Made by a program: the position numbers and the translations under genes. The notes under the pieces are model-generated. The model was not told the DNA's origin, did no database searches, and saw nothing but the letters and a program-made list of their open reading frames with translations. From positions 4,499-11,702 of the forward strand of contig DKBB01000205.1 in assembly GCA_002451015.1 (NCBI GenBank): 7,204 nt of DNA, read 5' to 3'. Position 1 is the stretch's first letter. Every line of letters begins with the position of its first letter. This document shows positions 1 to 7,085 of the stretch, piece by piece. The stretch comes from Acidobacteria bacterium UBA6911 (GTDB lineage: Bacteria > Acidobacteriota > UBA6911).

Positions 1-1
1 A

Positions 2-1348
2 ATCCGTCCGGCGGGAGTATTTCAAACCCCTTCCGGCGATACCGTCGTCGACATGGGTCAGAACATGGTCGGGCGGATCCGCCTTCGGGCAAAGGGCGAG
101 GCCGGAACGCGAGTGACCTTGCGCCATGCGGAGGTCCTGGACAGGGAGGGGAACTTTTACACGAAATGGCTTAAAGACCTGGCAGCGGATCAGCAGCCCA
201 GTGGTGCTGTGCCCTATGTCGTACCCAACGTAATCTCCCACGGGGCCGATGAAGGCGGCTCCGCCGCTGCCGGCTGGGCGGACGCCGCCCTGGTGATTCC
301 CTGGAATCTCTATGTTATATACGGAGATACACGCATTCTCGGAAACCAGTACGAGAGCATGAAAGCCTGGGTGGAATACATGCGCCGCGAGGCGGGATCG
401 GAATACCTCTGGACTTCCGGTTTTCACTTCGGGGACTGGCTTGCGTATGCCACAAACCAATCGGACTATCCGGGCGCAACCACGGACAAGGATCTGGTGG
501 CCAGCTGTTATTTTGCCCATTCAACAGACCTGTTGCAGAGAACGGCGCGGATTCTCGGTAAAAGCGAAGATGCGCGCGAATACGCCGGACTGCTGGAGAA
601 AATCAAGGAAGCTGTCGTCAACGAGTTCGTGACTCCGAACGGCAGGCTTTCTTCCAATACCCAAACAGCCTACTCCCTGGTTCTGGCCTTTGATCTGCTT
701 CCCGATAATCTCCGGGCAAGGGCGGCCGAACGGTTGGCCGAAGACGTCCGGAAGTTCGGCCACCTGACAACAGGCTTTCTGGGGACGCCGTTGATCACCC
801 ATGTACTGAGCCGCTACGGCTATCTGGACGAAGCGTACCTGCTGCTGAACCGGAAGGACTATCCCTCCTGGCTTTATCCCATAACCAAAGGTGCTACGAC
901 CATCTGGGAACGCTGGGACGGCATCAGGCCGGACGGTAGCTTTCAGGATGCGGACATGAACTCGTTGAATCATTATGCCTACGGGGCCGTCGGCGACTGG
1001 CTTTACAAGAATATCGCCGGCATCAATCCGGATCCGGCGCAACCGGGTTATAAGCACATCATAATTGCTCCCCGGCCCGGCGGAAATACCCATTGGGCGA
1101 AGGGTTCCCTCAGGACTCAATACGGGTTGGTGGAGTCGTCCTGGAACAGGGAGACAAACCGCTTTGAGATTTCCGTTCCTCCCAACACACGCGGAACGGT
1201 CCGCCTTCCGGGAGCCAGAATTGCCGCCGTGACCGAAAGCGGCAAACCCGTTCAAAATGTCGAAGGCATCCATAAGGCGGAGGAGAGGGAAGAAGCATTA
1301 TTCCTGGAACTGGGATCCGGGCACTATCGCTTTGAGACTGCTCACTGA
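2..1348 (+). CDS. Alpha-L-rhamnosidase (GH78), 5'-truncated by window edge and internally deleted
   Basis: GH78 enzymes remove terminal alpha-L-rhamnose from plant and bacterial glycans by an inverting mechanism. The frame is open from base 2, so the apparent ATG at 53 (DMGQNMVG) is internal and the real start lies left of the window. Numbering from that ATG: residues 1-37 are the end of a GH78 beta-sandwich (GQNMVG, VTLRHAEVLD). Residues 38-330 are most of the (alpha/alpha)6 barrel, with KWLKDLAADQ, FHFGDWLA and KGATTIWERWDG, whose Glu286 is the likely general base. The rest is the C-terminal beta domain (YKHIIIAPRPGG). Oddly, GNFYT runs directly into KWLKDLAADQ. In family members these are separated by roughly 120-130 residues that include the DCPQRDERLGWTGD block with the general acid. 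Family assignment is firm; loss of activity is inferred. It ends with TGA and faces the next gene convergently. Confidence 0.9.
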   Translation: MRPAGVFQTPSGDTVVDMGQNMVGRIRLRAKGEAGTRVTLRHAEVLDREGNFYTKWLKDLAADQQPSGAVPYVVPNVISHGADEGGSAAAGWADAALVIPWNLYVIYGDTRILGNQYESMKAWVEYMRREAGSEYLWTSGFHFGDWLAYATNQSDYPGATTDKDLVASCYFAHSTDLLQRTARILGKSEDAREYAGLLEKIKEAVVNEFVTPNGRLSSNTQTAYSLVLAFDLLPDNLRARAAERLAEDVRKFGHLTTGFLGTPLITHVLSRYGYLDEAYLLLNRKDYPSWLYPITKGATTIWERWDGIRPDGSFQDADMNSLNHYAYGAVGDWLYKNIAGINPDPAQPGYKHIIIAPRPGGNTHWAKGSLRTQYGLVESSWNRETNRFEISVPPNTRGTVRLPGARIAAVTESGKPVQNVEGIHKAEEREEALFLELGSGHYRFETAH

Positions 1349-1370
1349 TAAAGGTGCGATACGATAAAAA

Positions 1371-1584
1371 TTATGGACACCCATAGTTCGAGAATGGTGG
1401 AGCAAATAGACGGGCTTGAATCTCCGGCAGGGCTTTCAGATTCCCGATGGATTTCCGGTCATTTTCAACGAATGCTCCCGTCGCAATGATACTGCCTTTC
1501 GCCAGGGTCCGCACAGATTGAATGAACAAACAAGGGGGATCAGGGTGTCGCTGCCGTCCACTCAAAACCTGGTAGCCGAATCAT
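1371..1584 (-). pseudogene. Possible frameshifted small gene remnant, unknown product
   Basis: An ATG at 1582-1584 has a good Shine-Dalgarno (AGGAG, complement of 1591-1595, 6 nt spacing) but its frame closes after 14 residues (MIRLPGFEWTAATP, TGA at 1540-1542). A second frame on the same strand overlaps it and stays open to TAA at 1371-1373. It reads in a protein-like way (AKGSIIATGAFVENDRKSIG, then NLKALPEIQARL), with codon use like the neighbouring genes. One indel between about 1543 and 1580 would join the two into a product of about 70 residues. I recognise no family. It starts 36 bp past the stop of the VWFA-related gene and could be read from the same transcript. It may equally be chance reading frames in a spacer. 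Confidence 0.22.
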
Positions 1585-1620
1585 TTCTGTCTCCTGCAGC
1601 CTGGGATTTTAGCGGTTTAA

Positions 1621-3888
1621 TTATAGGATGCCGAAAGCCACCGTACGTAGGACTGTTTCGTCCGATTCTGCAGCCTTGACACGGACCCGCAGTTCGTAGG
1701 TCCCCGATTCGAATTCTCCGATGTCCACCTCGCCATCCAGATCAAACCATCCTTTGCCGTCCGTTACACAGTTTTCCACCGTGATGGGCTGCCATTCCCT
1801 TGTCTCTACTGGCTTTCCTTCCTTCAATACTTCACTCATCAACAGCAATTCCGGCTCCTCCGACGCCTGATCTCCCGGCCGGTCGTGGCCCGGATGTACA
1901 CGAAATGTATAATAGAACATATCGCCGGTTCCATATACGGGCACACCTTGCACCATGCGGACCCGTTCCAGGCTGTTTACCTCAATCTTCTCTGTTTCGA
2001 CCGGGTCCGCCTCAAGCGGATTGCTCAGCATCAGGCTGCTCATCTGCAGCCTGTCCGGCTTGAATCCAGGCACCTCGATCCAGGTCGTAGCCGTGCCGAT
2101 TCGTTCCGTGCCCTTTTCCCTTACCCCGATGCGTGCACGGTAGACTCCCGGCTCCAGCGCCAGACGGCGGGAAAACCGGTAGCCGCTGGTCTGGGCTTGC
2201 TCCATGCCTTCCGGCGTCAGCCTTCCTTCCACCTGTGCGGATATCCCGTCCACCTGTTTCCCGAAAGAATCGTAGAAAACCGTCAGGATTTCCAGTTCCA
2301 CAATATTGAGTCCATCCTCAGGCCGATACCGGAATCTGTCTCCCGTAAAACTCACGGTCAGGGAAATCTTGTTATTGTCATTCGCTGTTTCCAGGTAATC
2401 CGCTGTCGCCGATACTCCGAGATCGGTGACGGGCAGCGGCCGGTTCATTGCCCGAAGCAGTTGCTGTTGTGGCGTTCCGGCCGACTCGTCTTCAGAATAC
2501 ATTTTCCTGTCCTTCAGAGAAAAGCCCCTGGGTGCCCGGATCCTGTATTCCGGATGGTTCCGTACGCTTACCTCGATTTTGCGGAACCTGTCCGGGTCTT
2601 CCGCTTCCGGCACGTAATAGGAAAGGACATAGTAGAACCGGTTGGCATCGAAAGCGCGGCCGAGCAGAGCGTTGAGATTGTTGGAGCCTTGGTACATTTC
2701 ACCGCCGGTTTCCGCCGCCATTGCATGCAGCCCGTTCAGTTTTTCCAATTCGAATCCGTCTATATAGGTTTGCAGCATGTCCGGAGTAGGGAGAAGGTAA
2801 CAGCGAGGATCTTCGTCGGGGGTAACCGGAGAACGAGATATGGGTTGCCCCCAACTTCTGCCGGCATCAATAGTAGCAGGAGTGCGTGGGCCCCTGGCAT
2901 CGACTGAGTAGATTACCACGCCCGACCGCACCGCCCGGTAAACGGCTTCCTCAAGCTCGGGATTGCTGAGGACTCCGGAACTGTCGTACATTGTGAATCC
3001 TTCGGAAAAGACCACAATTATCCGCTTTCCCGGAAGATCCGCCATTTGCTCGGCATATGCCTTGAGGATCGAGAGGGTATTTCTACGGTCCTGGGCTGCC
3101 CGATTGAGAATCTGCATGGCTTTGATGCGCATTAAATTAAGAATTATCGGGCAGTTCTCCGGCTGGTTCTCGATATGATTTTCCTGAATAATTATTTCAC
3201 GAGCCACAATGGATTCATCCAGCTTTTCGTCAATGACTCCGGCGGCGATATTGGGTGTAAAGAGACTCGTGGAATCTATCAAAGGAACTCCGTAGTGAAT
3301 CTGTTCTACGGCGTAATGCAGAAGCCGCCGGTTCCGGGTATACTCCTGCGCCACGCCGAGCGTATGGCTGGTCGCCAGGGCGACCAAATCCCGGTCGGTC
3401 ATCTGCTCGCTGATGAAACGGTGCAGCGCCTGCTTGACCCAGTTGAGACTGCCGAAGGAAAGATGCAGGTTGTCGACGAAGATCAGGGTTGTTCTGGCCG
3501 GAGAGGATTCCAGCTTTTCGATAACGGTCCTTGGAGGGGTTTCTTTTGCGCGCTCCGCTTCTTTTGCCTCCGGTGGTTCTCGTTTTCCTGTTTCCCTCCC
3601 GGATTCCGGATCTTGAATGCCTTCGATTTCGGATACTTCGAAAAAACTGATCGCCTGCGGCCGACCGTTTTCCAGAAGTTCGAAATCCTCCTTGCTGAGG
3701 TTTTCAACGATCCGGCCTTTGCCGTCCGTGACGACGACCGGCACTTCCTGGAGATCGGTTTCAACCCTGATTCTGCTTTGTTCCCCCCTTCTTTCTGAAT
3801 TTATCTGAACAGCGCCATCCTGGCCAACGACTCCGGGGATAAATAACAGGAGAGAAACGATCGCAAGGCATAAAGGGAATCTGTTCAT
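1621..3888 (-). CDS. Secreted VWFA-related Acidobacterial domain protein
   Basis: The product is 755 residues from the ATG at 3886-3888. That start is chosen over the ATG at 3901-3903 because it has an AGAGG Shine-Dalgarno 7 nt upstream and puts the signal peptide at the N-terminus (MNRFPLCLAIVSLLLFIPGVVG, cleavage near residue 22). Next comes the family N-terminal module (VPVVVTDGKGR, LSKEDFELLENGRPQ), then a charged Glu/Lys/Pro linker at about 95-120. A von Willebrand A-like domain begins near 133. Its first metal-site motif is FVDNLHLS instead of the classic DxSxS, and its later strands are KRIIVVFSEGF and VVIYSVDARGP. FYYVLSYYVPE and FRKIEVSVRN close the typical region. About 300 further residues look like beta-rich domains. 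The role is unknown in the family; periplasmic or extracellular protein binding is the usual guess. Confidence 0.9.
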   Translation of the reverse strand: MNRFPLCLAIVSLLLFIPGVVGQDGAVQINSERRGEQSRIRVETDLQEVPVVVTDGKGRIVENLSKEDFELLENGRPQAISFFEVSEIEGIQDPESGRETGKREPPEAKEAERAKETPPRTVIEKLESSPARTTLIFVDNLHLSFGSLNWVKQALHRFISEQMTDRDLVALATSHTLGVAQEYTRNRRLLHYAVEQIHYGVPLIDSTSLFTPNIAAGVIDEKLDESIVAREIIIQENHIENQPENCPIILNLMRIKAMQILNRAAQDRRNTLSILKAYAEQMADLPGKRIIVVFSEGFTMYDSSGVLSNPELEEAVYRAVRSGVVIYSVDARGPRTPATIDAGRSWGQPISRSPVTPDEDPRCYLLPTPDMLQTYIDGFELEKLNGLHAMAAETGGEMYQGSNNLNALLGRAFDANRFYYVLSYYVPEAEDPDRFRKIEVSVRNHPEYRIRAPRGFSLKDRKMYSEDESAGTPQQQLLRAMNRPLPVTDLGVSATADYLETANDNNKISLTVSFTGDRFRYRPEDGLNIVELEILTVFYDSFGKQVDGISAQVEGRLTPEGMEQAQTSGYRFSRRLALEPGVYRARIGVREKGTERIGTATTWIEVPGFKPDRLQMSSLMLSNPLEADPVETEKIEVNSLERVRMVQGVPVYGTGDMFYYTFRVHPGHDRPGDQASEEPELLLMSEVLKEGKPVETREWQPITVENCVTDGKGWFDLDGEVDIGEFESGTYELRVRVKAAESDETVLRTVAFGIL

Positions 3889-4187
3889 TACCGTTCCTCT
3901 CATTTTTCGAGAATGTTTTTGGAATAATTAAAACGAATGAAATATGCCGGTTTTCAACCTTTTATTATCAGCATTCAACGGTTTATGCATAAGATTTTTT
4001 TGAATAGGAAAAAAATTCCTCAGAATATTGCTAATAGAGTGCAATGACAGGCGGGAGGTTCACATTATTTTTGACCGGATCCCTTCTCTATTGCATGGAT
4101 TTCAAACAAACCTCTGTTCATCTAATTAAAATTTTTCGCTCAAAACCGTCCGAGGTTGTTGGATAGAGCAAAGGAGCCTTACGGATC
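3889..4187. promoter_or_regulatory. Divergent AT-rich intergenic region with probable promoters both ways
   Basis: This spacer of about 300 bp between the VWFA-related gene (-) and the comM-like gene (+) is clearly richer in A/T than the flanking genes and has no convincing reading frame. It must hold the promoters of both genes. Weak candidates: on the - strand, TTGAAA (complement of 3952-3957) with TTTTAA (complement of 3928-3933) at 18 bp spacing; on the + strand, TTGACC at 4071-4076 but with no good -10 box at the usual distance. A short inverted repeat, AGGAA-aaaaa-TTCCT, lies at 4006-4020. The comM-like gene has its Shine-Dalgarno, AAGGAG, at 4171-4176. None of the promoter boxes is strong enough to annotate separately. 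Confidence 0.4.
3896..3900 (-). promoter_or_regulatory. Ribosome binding site deciding the VWFA-protein start
   Basis: On the - strand AGAGG lies 7 nt before the ATG at 3886-3888. The alternative ATG five codons upstream (3901-3903) is preceded only by an A/T-rich stretch (ATTCTCGAAAA) with no Shine-Dalgarno, and it would put five extra residues before the signal peptide. Confidence 0.6.
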
Positions 4188-5744
4188 ATGCTCTTCCGCG
4201 TATATTCCGCAGCCATTTTCGGCATCAATGCCTATCCCGTTTCGGTGGAGGTGGACCTGAGTTCCGGGCAGAAACTCGACCTGAAGATGGTCGGGTTGCC
4301 CGATACCGCCGTACGGGAGAGCAGCGAGCGCATCCATGCGGCGCTGCGCAACTGCGGTTATGCGCTGCCGGCACAGCACATCACTATCAATCTCGCCCCT
4401 GCGGACCTGAAGAAGGAAGGATCCGCATTCGATCTGCCGATGGCAGTGGGAATTCTTGGCGCTTCGGGACTGGTGCCGAAACAGGACCTGTCCGCCTGTT
4501 TGTTTATGGGAGAGCTTTCCCTGGACGGCACCCTGCGAACGATCCGGGGAACGCTTTCCATGGCGTCGATGGCGTGCGAAAAAGGGCTGCACCGCCTGAT
4601 TGTTCCGGAGGCGAATGCTCGGGAGGCTGCTGTCGTAAAGGGAGTGCAGGCGTTTGCAGCCCGTTCGCTTCCACAGGTGGTTGATTTTTTAAGCGGCCGG
4701 CAACCGTGGGCTCCTGTCAAGGTCGATCCCGGGCAGTTGCTCGCTCAACGGAAGATATACGATGCGGATCTCAGCGATGTCAAAGGGCAGTACCAGGCCC
4801 GGCGCGCGCTGGAGGTGGCCGTCGCGGGCGGGCACAACCTCCTGCTTGTAGGTCCGCCGGGATCGGGTAAGACGATGCTGGCTCGGCGACTGCCTTCCAT
4901 TCTGCCCCCGTTGAGTTTCGAGGAGGCGATAGAAATCACCAAGATTCATTCCGTTTCCGGCCTGCTTTCGGATCGGGCCGGCTTGATCGCCACGCGCCCT
5001 TTCCGCGCGCCGCACCATACCATTTCCGATGCGGGACTTATCGGCGGAGGGACCATACCCCGTCCGGGTGAGGTGAGTCTGGCTCATAATGGAGTGCTGT
5101 TCCTCGATGAGCTTCCCGAGTTCCATCGCCATGTTCTGGACGTATTGCGCCAACCACTCGAGGACGGAGAGGTAACCATTTCCCGTGCGTCGATGTCCCT
5201 GGCTTACCCGGCCCGTTTTATGCTCGCGGCGGCTATGAATCCATGTCGGTGCGGGTATTACGGGGATCCGGAGCACCGCTGTACCTGCACCCCTCCGCTG
5301 ATTCAGCGCTATCTGGCCAGGGTTTCCGGGCCTCTGCTCGACCGTATAGACCTTCATATCCAGGTGCCGGCCGTAAAATACAAGGAGCTGGTTCAAATTG
5401 AAAAATCCGAAGAATCCACGGTGGTTCGCGAAAGGGTCCTTTCCGCGCGAAATATACAGGCACACAGACTGGAACCCTTCGGAATCCATTGCAATGCCCA
5501 GATGACCCAGAAGGCTCTTCGCCGTTACTGCAGGCTCGATGCCGCTTCCGAGAAGAAGATGGAGCATGCCATAACACGACTCGGCCTGACTGCAAGGGCT
5601 TATGCCAGGATCCTGCGCGTTTCCCGTACGGTAGCCGACCTCGATACCGGCGGCAGGATTCTGCCTCGACACCTTGCCGAGGCGATCCAGTACCGCGCAC
5701 TCGATCGTGCCCACACCCGACAGAGTTTCGAAAAAGAACCGTAA
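4188..5744 (+). CDS. comM: ComM/YifB-family Mg-chelatase-like AAA+ ATPase
   Basis: Complete at 518 residues, the usual length for COG0606. Residues 1-140 form the S5-like 'ChlI subunit' domain (MVGLPDTAVRESSERI, NLAPADLKKEGSAFDLPMA). The AAA+ domain follows, with Walker A GPPGSGKT at 222-229, the family signature RAPHHTISDAGLIGGG, and Walker B VLFLDELPEF at 303-312. Four cysteines in NPCRCG and HRCTCTP (353, 355, 365, 367) look like the family's metal-site insert. SGPLLDRID at 380-388 and the C-terminal Mg_chelatase_C helices (LTARAYARILRVSRTVADL) complete it. Family knowledge: ComM of Vibrio cholerae is a hexameric helicase that drives branch migration during integration of transforming DNA; it is not a chlorophyll enzyme despite the name. 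AAGGAG 11 nt upstream supports the ATG start. All key motifs are intact, so it is probably functional. No other competence gene is in view. Confidence 0.95.
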   Translation: MLFRVYSAAIFGINAYPVSVEVDLSSGQKLDLKMVGLPDTAVRESSERIHAALRNCGYALPAQHITINLAPADLKKEGSAFDLPMAVGILGASGLVPKQDLSACLFMGELSLDGTLRTIRGTLSMASMACEKGLHRLIVPEANAREAAVVKGVQAFAARSLPQVVDFLSGRQPWAPVKVDPGQLLAQRKIYDADLSDVKGQYQARRALEVAVAGGHNLLLVGPPGSGKTMLARRLPSILPPLSFEEAIEITKIHSVSGLLSDRAGLIATRPFRAPHHTISDAGLIGGGTIPRPGEVSLAHNGVLFLDELPEFHRHVLDVLRQPLEDGEVTISRASMSLAYPARFMLAAAMNPCRCGYYGDPEHRCTCTPPLIQRYLARVSGPLLDRIDLHIQVPAVKYKELVQIEKSEESTVVRERVLSARNIQAHRLEPFGIHCNAQMTQKALRRYCRLDAASEKKMEHAITRLGLTARAYARILRVSRTVADLDTGGRILPRHLAEAIQYRALDRAHTRQSFEKEP

Positions 5745-5770
5745 CCGCAGTCCACAGTAGTTATCTGCGG
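5745..5770 (+). terminator. Hairpin directly after the comM-like stop codon
   Basis: CCGCAG (5745-5750) can pair with CTGCGG (5765-5770) across a 14-nt loop, starting at the base after the TAA. No U-run follows (AATAAAG comes next), so a classical rho-independent terminator is doubtful. It may only mark or protect the 3' end. Confidence 0.3.
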
Positions 5771-5863
5771 AATAAAGAAAATTCATAAGGTTAGACGGCA
5801 ATTAAATGACAGGGAAGTTATCCGGGGGCGCTTCCTTGCCCGTTTCTTGAATCCCCGATTTCT

Positions 5864-5869
5864 AAGGAG
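5864..5869 (+). promoter_or_regulatory. Ribosome binding site of the Cys-rich precursor gene
   Basis: AAGGAG lies 6 nt before the ATG at 5876, which favours that start over the in-frame ATG at 5885 (15 nt away). An ATG at 5872 is in another frame and too close to the site. With the 5876 start the twin-arginine pair sits at residues 6-7. Confidence 0.65.
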
Positions 5870-5875
5870 ACATGT

Positions 5876-6661
5876 ATGGAAAGAATGAATCGCCGGAGTT
5901 TTTGCGGTGCCTCTCTTCTGGTGCTTCCTCTAATGAATGGATTTGCCGGAGAGCGTGAGGAAAAGTGCTGCTCGGAGATCTCGGACCCTATCATGGATGT
6001 TCTAGCGGACGAATTCGCCAAAACGACCTTCGCCGGCTCACGGAACGGCTTCGGTGCCGAGCATTTCCGGCAATACGCCGGGCTTGTCCGGATTTTTGAC
6101 GCGCATCTTGATGCCAAAGGTACGAATAAGAAATTGGACAAAAAAATGGATGATGATGACTATTACCTCTTGAATCCGGACCGGACGGTACGGATGACCA
6201 CGGAGTATTGGAAGAAACATGGCGTTCTGATAAACGAGAATAATTTGAGAGACCAGATTTCCTTCGACATGGACTCTTACAGGTCTATGAAAAAGGTCAT
6301 TAAAGCAGGAGGCGGCGTACGGGTATTGCACAAGAATGTTGCTGAATCTCTCGAACGTAAAGCCAGGGAGTCGGAAACAGTCGTTTTCAGGGGCGGCTCC
6401 AGGATAAGGAACGGGCAGGCGATGATTCCCGCTTCAGGTAATCCGGATCATCAGCTAAAACCGGCAGTTATCGAATTTGATGTTCACTCGTTCATAGGCA
6501 TTGATCTTGACTGTCTTTGTAAAGCCATGGCGGTAGAGGGTTCGATACTGGCACTGATATGCGCGCTGGGGTGTGCTCCTTGCTGCGCCCCTGCAGCCAT
6601 TCTTTTGGCGCTTGAAACGTTGATGGATAGCACCGGAATTTGCGATCCGGATTTATGCTGA
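5876..6661 (+). CDS. Putative halocin C8-like bacteriocin precursor, Tat-type signal, Cys-rich C-terminus
   Basis: A 261-residue preproprotein. Residues 1-25 (MNRRSFCGASLLVLPLMNGFAG from residue 4) form a signal peptide with an RRSF twin-arginine core and likely cleavage near FAG-E. Residues 26-200 are hydrophilic and charged, with Cys31-Cys32 and an acidic patch KKMDDDDYY at 89-97; no domain is recognised. The last 60 residues are hydrophobic and Ala/Leu/Ile-rich, with 8 cysteines (213, 215, 229, 233, 236, 237, 256, 261), the final one being the last residue. Family knowledge: halocin C8 precursors are about 280 residues, Tat-exported, with an N-terminal immunity-bearing propeptide and a Cys-rich C-terminal peptide released as bacteriocin; related domains occur in bacteria (TIGR04449 type). 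The match is by architecture and remembered motif style (IDLDCLCK, ALICALGC), not by alignment. SdpC-type toxins are an alternative. The next gene starts 15 bp downstream. Confidence 0.5.
   Translation: MERMNRRSFCGASLLVLPLMNGFAGEREEKCCSEISDPIMDVLADEFAKTTFAGSRNGFGAEHFRQYAGLVRIFDAHLDAKGTNKKLDKKMDDDDYYLLNPDRTVRMTTEYWKKHGVLINENNLRDQISFDMDSYRSMKKVIKAGGGVRVLHKNVAESLERKARESETVVFRGGSRIRNGQAMIPASGNPDHQLKPAVIEFDVHSFIGIDLDCLCKAMAVEGSILALICALGCAPCCAPAAILLALETLMDSTGICDPDLC
6476..6658 (+). other. Predicted mature peptide region (8-Cys hydrophobic core)
   Basis: Residues about 201-261 of the precursor. The pattern is C-x-C (213, 215), a 13-residue hydrophobic gap, C-x3-C-x2-C-C (229, 233, 236, 237), an 18-residue hydrophobic/acidic stretch, then C-x4-C at the end. 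An even number of cysteines with no catalytic motif fits a disulfide-stabilised exported peptide. The exact cleavage site cannot be told; somewhere in DVHSFIGIDLDC would leave about 50-60 residues. Confidence 0.45.
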
Positions 6662-6676
6662 GAAGGGGGTGGAATT

Positions 6677-6949
6677 ATGCTGTCCCGTTCTATGTTGTGC
6701 GTCGGGCACACGATTGGATTTATATTACTAATGTTCGGACTCTGGTGGCTTGTGGAAAATATATCCGGCTTGCCTGATTATAAACTTGTGGCGGCTTTGG
6801 CCGCCTTGACCGGACTGGTCATGAATCACTATCGGTGGTGGCGTTTGGGCAACAGGATCGATAACCGGGAGATAATCCAAAAGGTGAATTATCTGGTTGT
6901 TTCCAATTACGTGATACTGCTGCTTCTTTTTGTCCTACTGGATTTTTAA
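6677..6949 (+). CDS. Small three-helix membrane protein, candidate immunity or export partner
   Basis: A 90-residue protein of no recognised family. Hydrophobic segments lie at about 7-27 (FILLMFGLWWLV), 36-50 (LVAALAALTGLVM) and 70-88 (YVILLLLFVLLDF). Between the second and third is a basic, aromatic loop (HYRWWRLGNRIDNREIIQK) that by the positive-inside rule should be cytoplasmic. A G-rich Shine-Dalgarno (GGGGGTGG, 6664-6671) sits 5 nt before the ATG. The gene begins 15 bp after the stop of the Cys-rich precursor and no terminator lies between, so the two are very probably co-transcribed. Small membrane proteins next to bacteriocin precursors often give self-immunity; that role is inferred from position only. 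Confidence 0.75.
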   Translation: MLSRSMLCVGHTIGFILLMFGLWWLVENISGLPDYKLVAALAALTGLVMNHYRWWRLGNRIDNREIIQKVNYLVVSNYVILLLLFVLLDF

Positions 6950-6968
6950 GGGCAATCGGGTTCATGTT

Positions 6969-6999
6969 GCGGCGGTAGTCGATGCGGGACTTCCGCCGC
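6969..6999 (+). terminator. Strong hairpin 20 bp after the two-gene unit
   Basis: GCGGCGG (6969-6975) pairs with CCGCCGC (6993-6999). Inside it, after a T/T mismatch, AGTC (6977-6980) pairs with GACT (6988-6991), leaving a 7-nt loop. The stem is stable but the following bases (TTCCTAAATCC) are a poor U-tract. It may end the operon or protect its 3' end from decay. Confidence 0.45.
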
Positions 7000-7085
7000 T
7001 TCCTAAATCCTGTGAACTATTCGGGTGAGCCTTATTTTTGAATACTCAATAAAGGAATAGGGAATCCGGGCTAGCCTCTCGGGTC

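Noticed and set aside
521..1273. Long 250-codon frame on the - strand inside the rhamnosidase gene
   Set aside because: It is the antisense shadow of a well-recognised GH78 coding frame, with low-complexity, unfamiliar sequence and no ribosome binding site of note.
1885..2907. 340-codon + strand frame opposite the VWFA-related gene
   Set aside because: The opposite strand carries clear family motifs along its whole length; the + strand product is rich in His/Arg/Pro as expected for an antisense shadow.
4006..4020. AGGAA-aaaaa-TTCCT inverted repeat as an operator
   Set aside because: Arms of 5 bp in an A-rich stretch are easily due to chance, and there is no second copy nearby.
4188..5744. 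Mg-chelatase subunit of (bacterio)chlorophyll synthesis
   Set aside because: The N-terminal S5-like domain, the RAPHHTISDAG signature and the four-Cys insert mark the ComM/YifB family, not BchI/ChlI.
4689..5801. 370-codon - strand frame opposite the comM-like gene
   Set aside because: It overlaps intact Walker A and Walker B motifs of the real gene on the other strand and has no recognisable domain.
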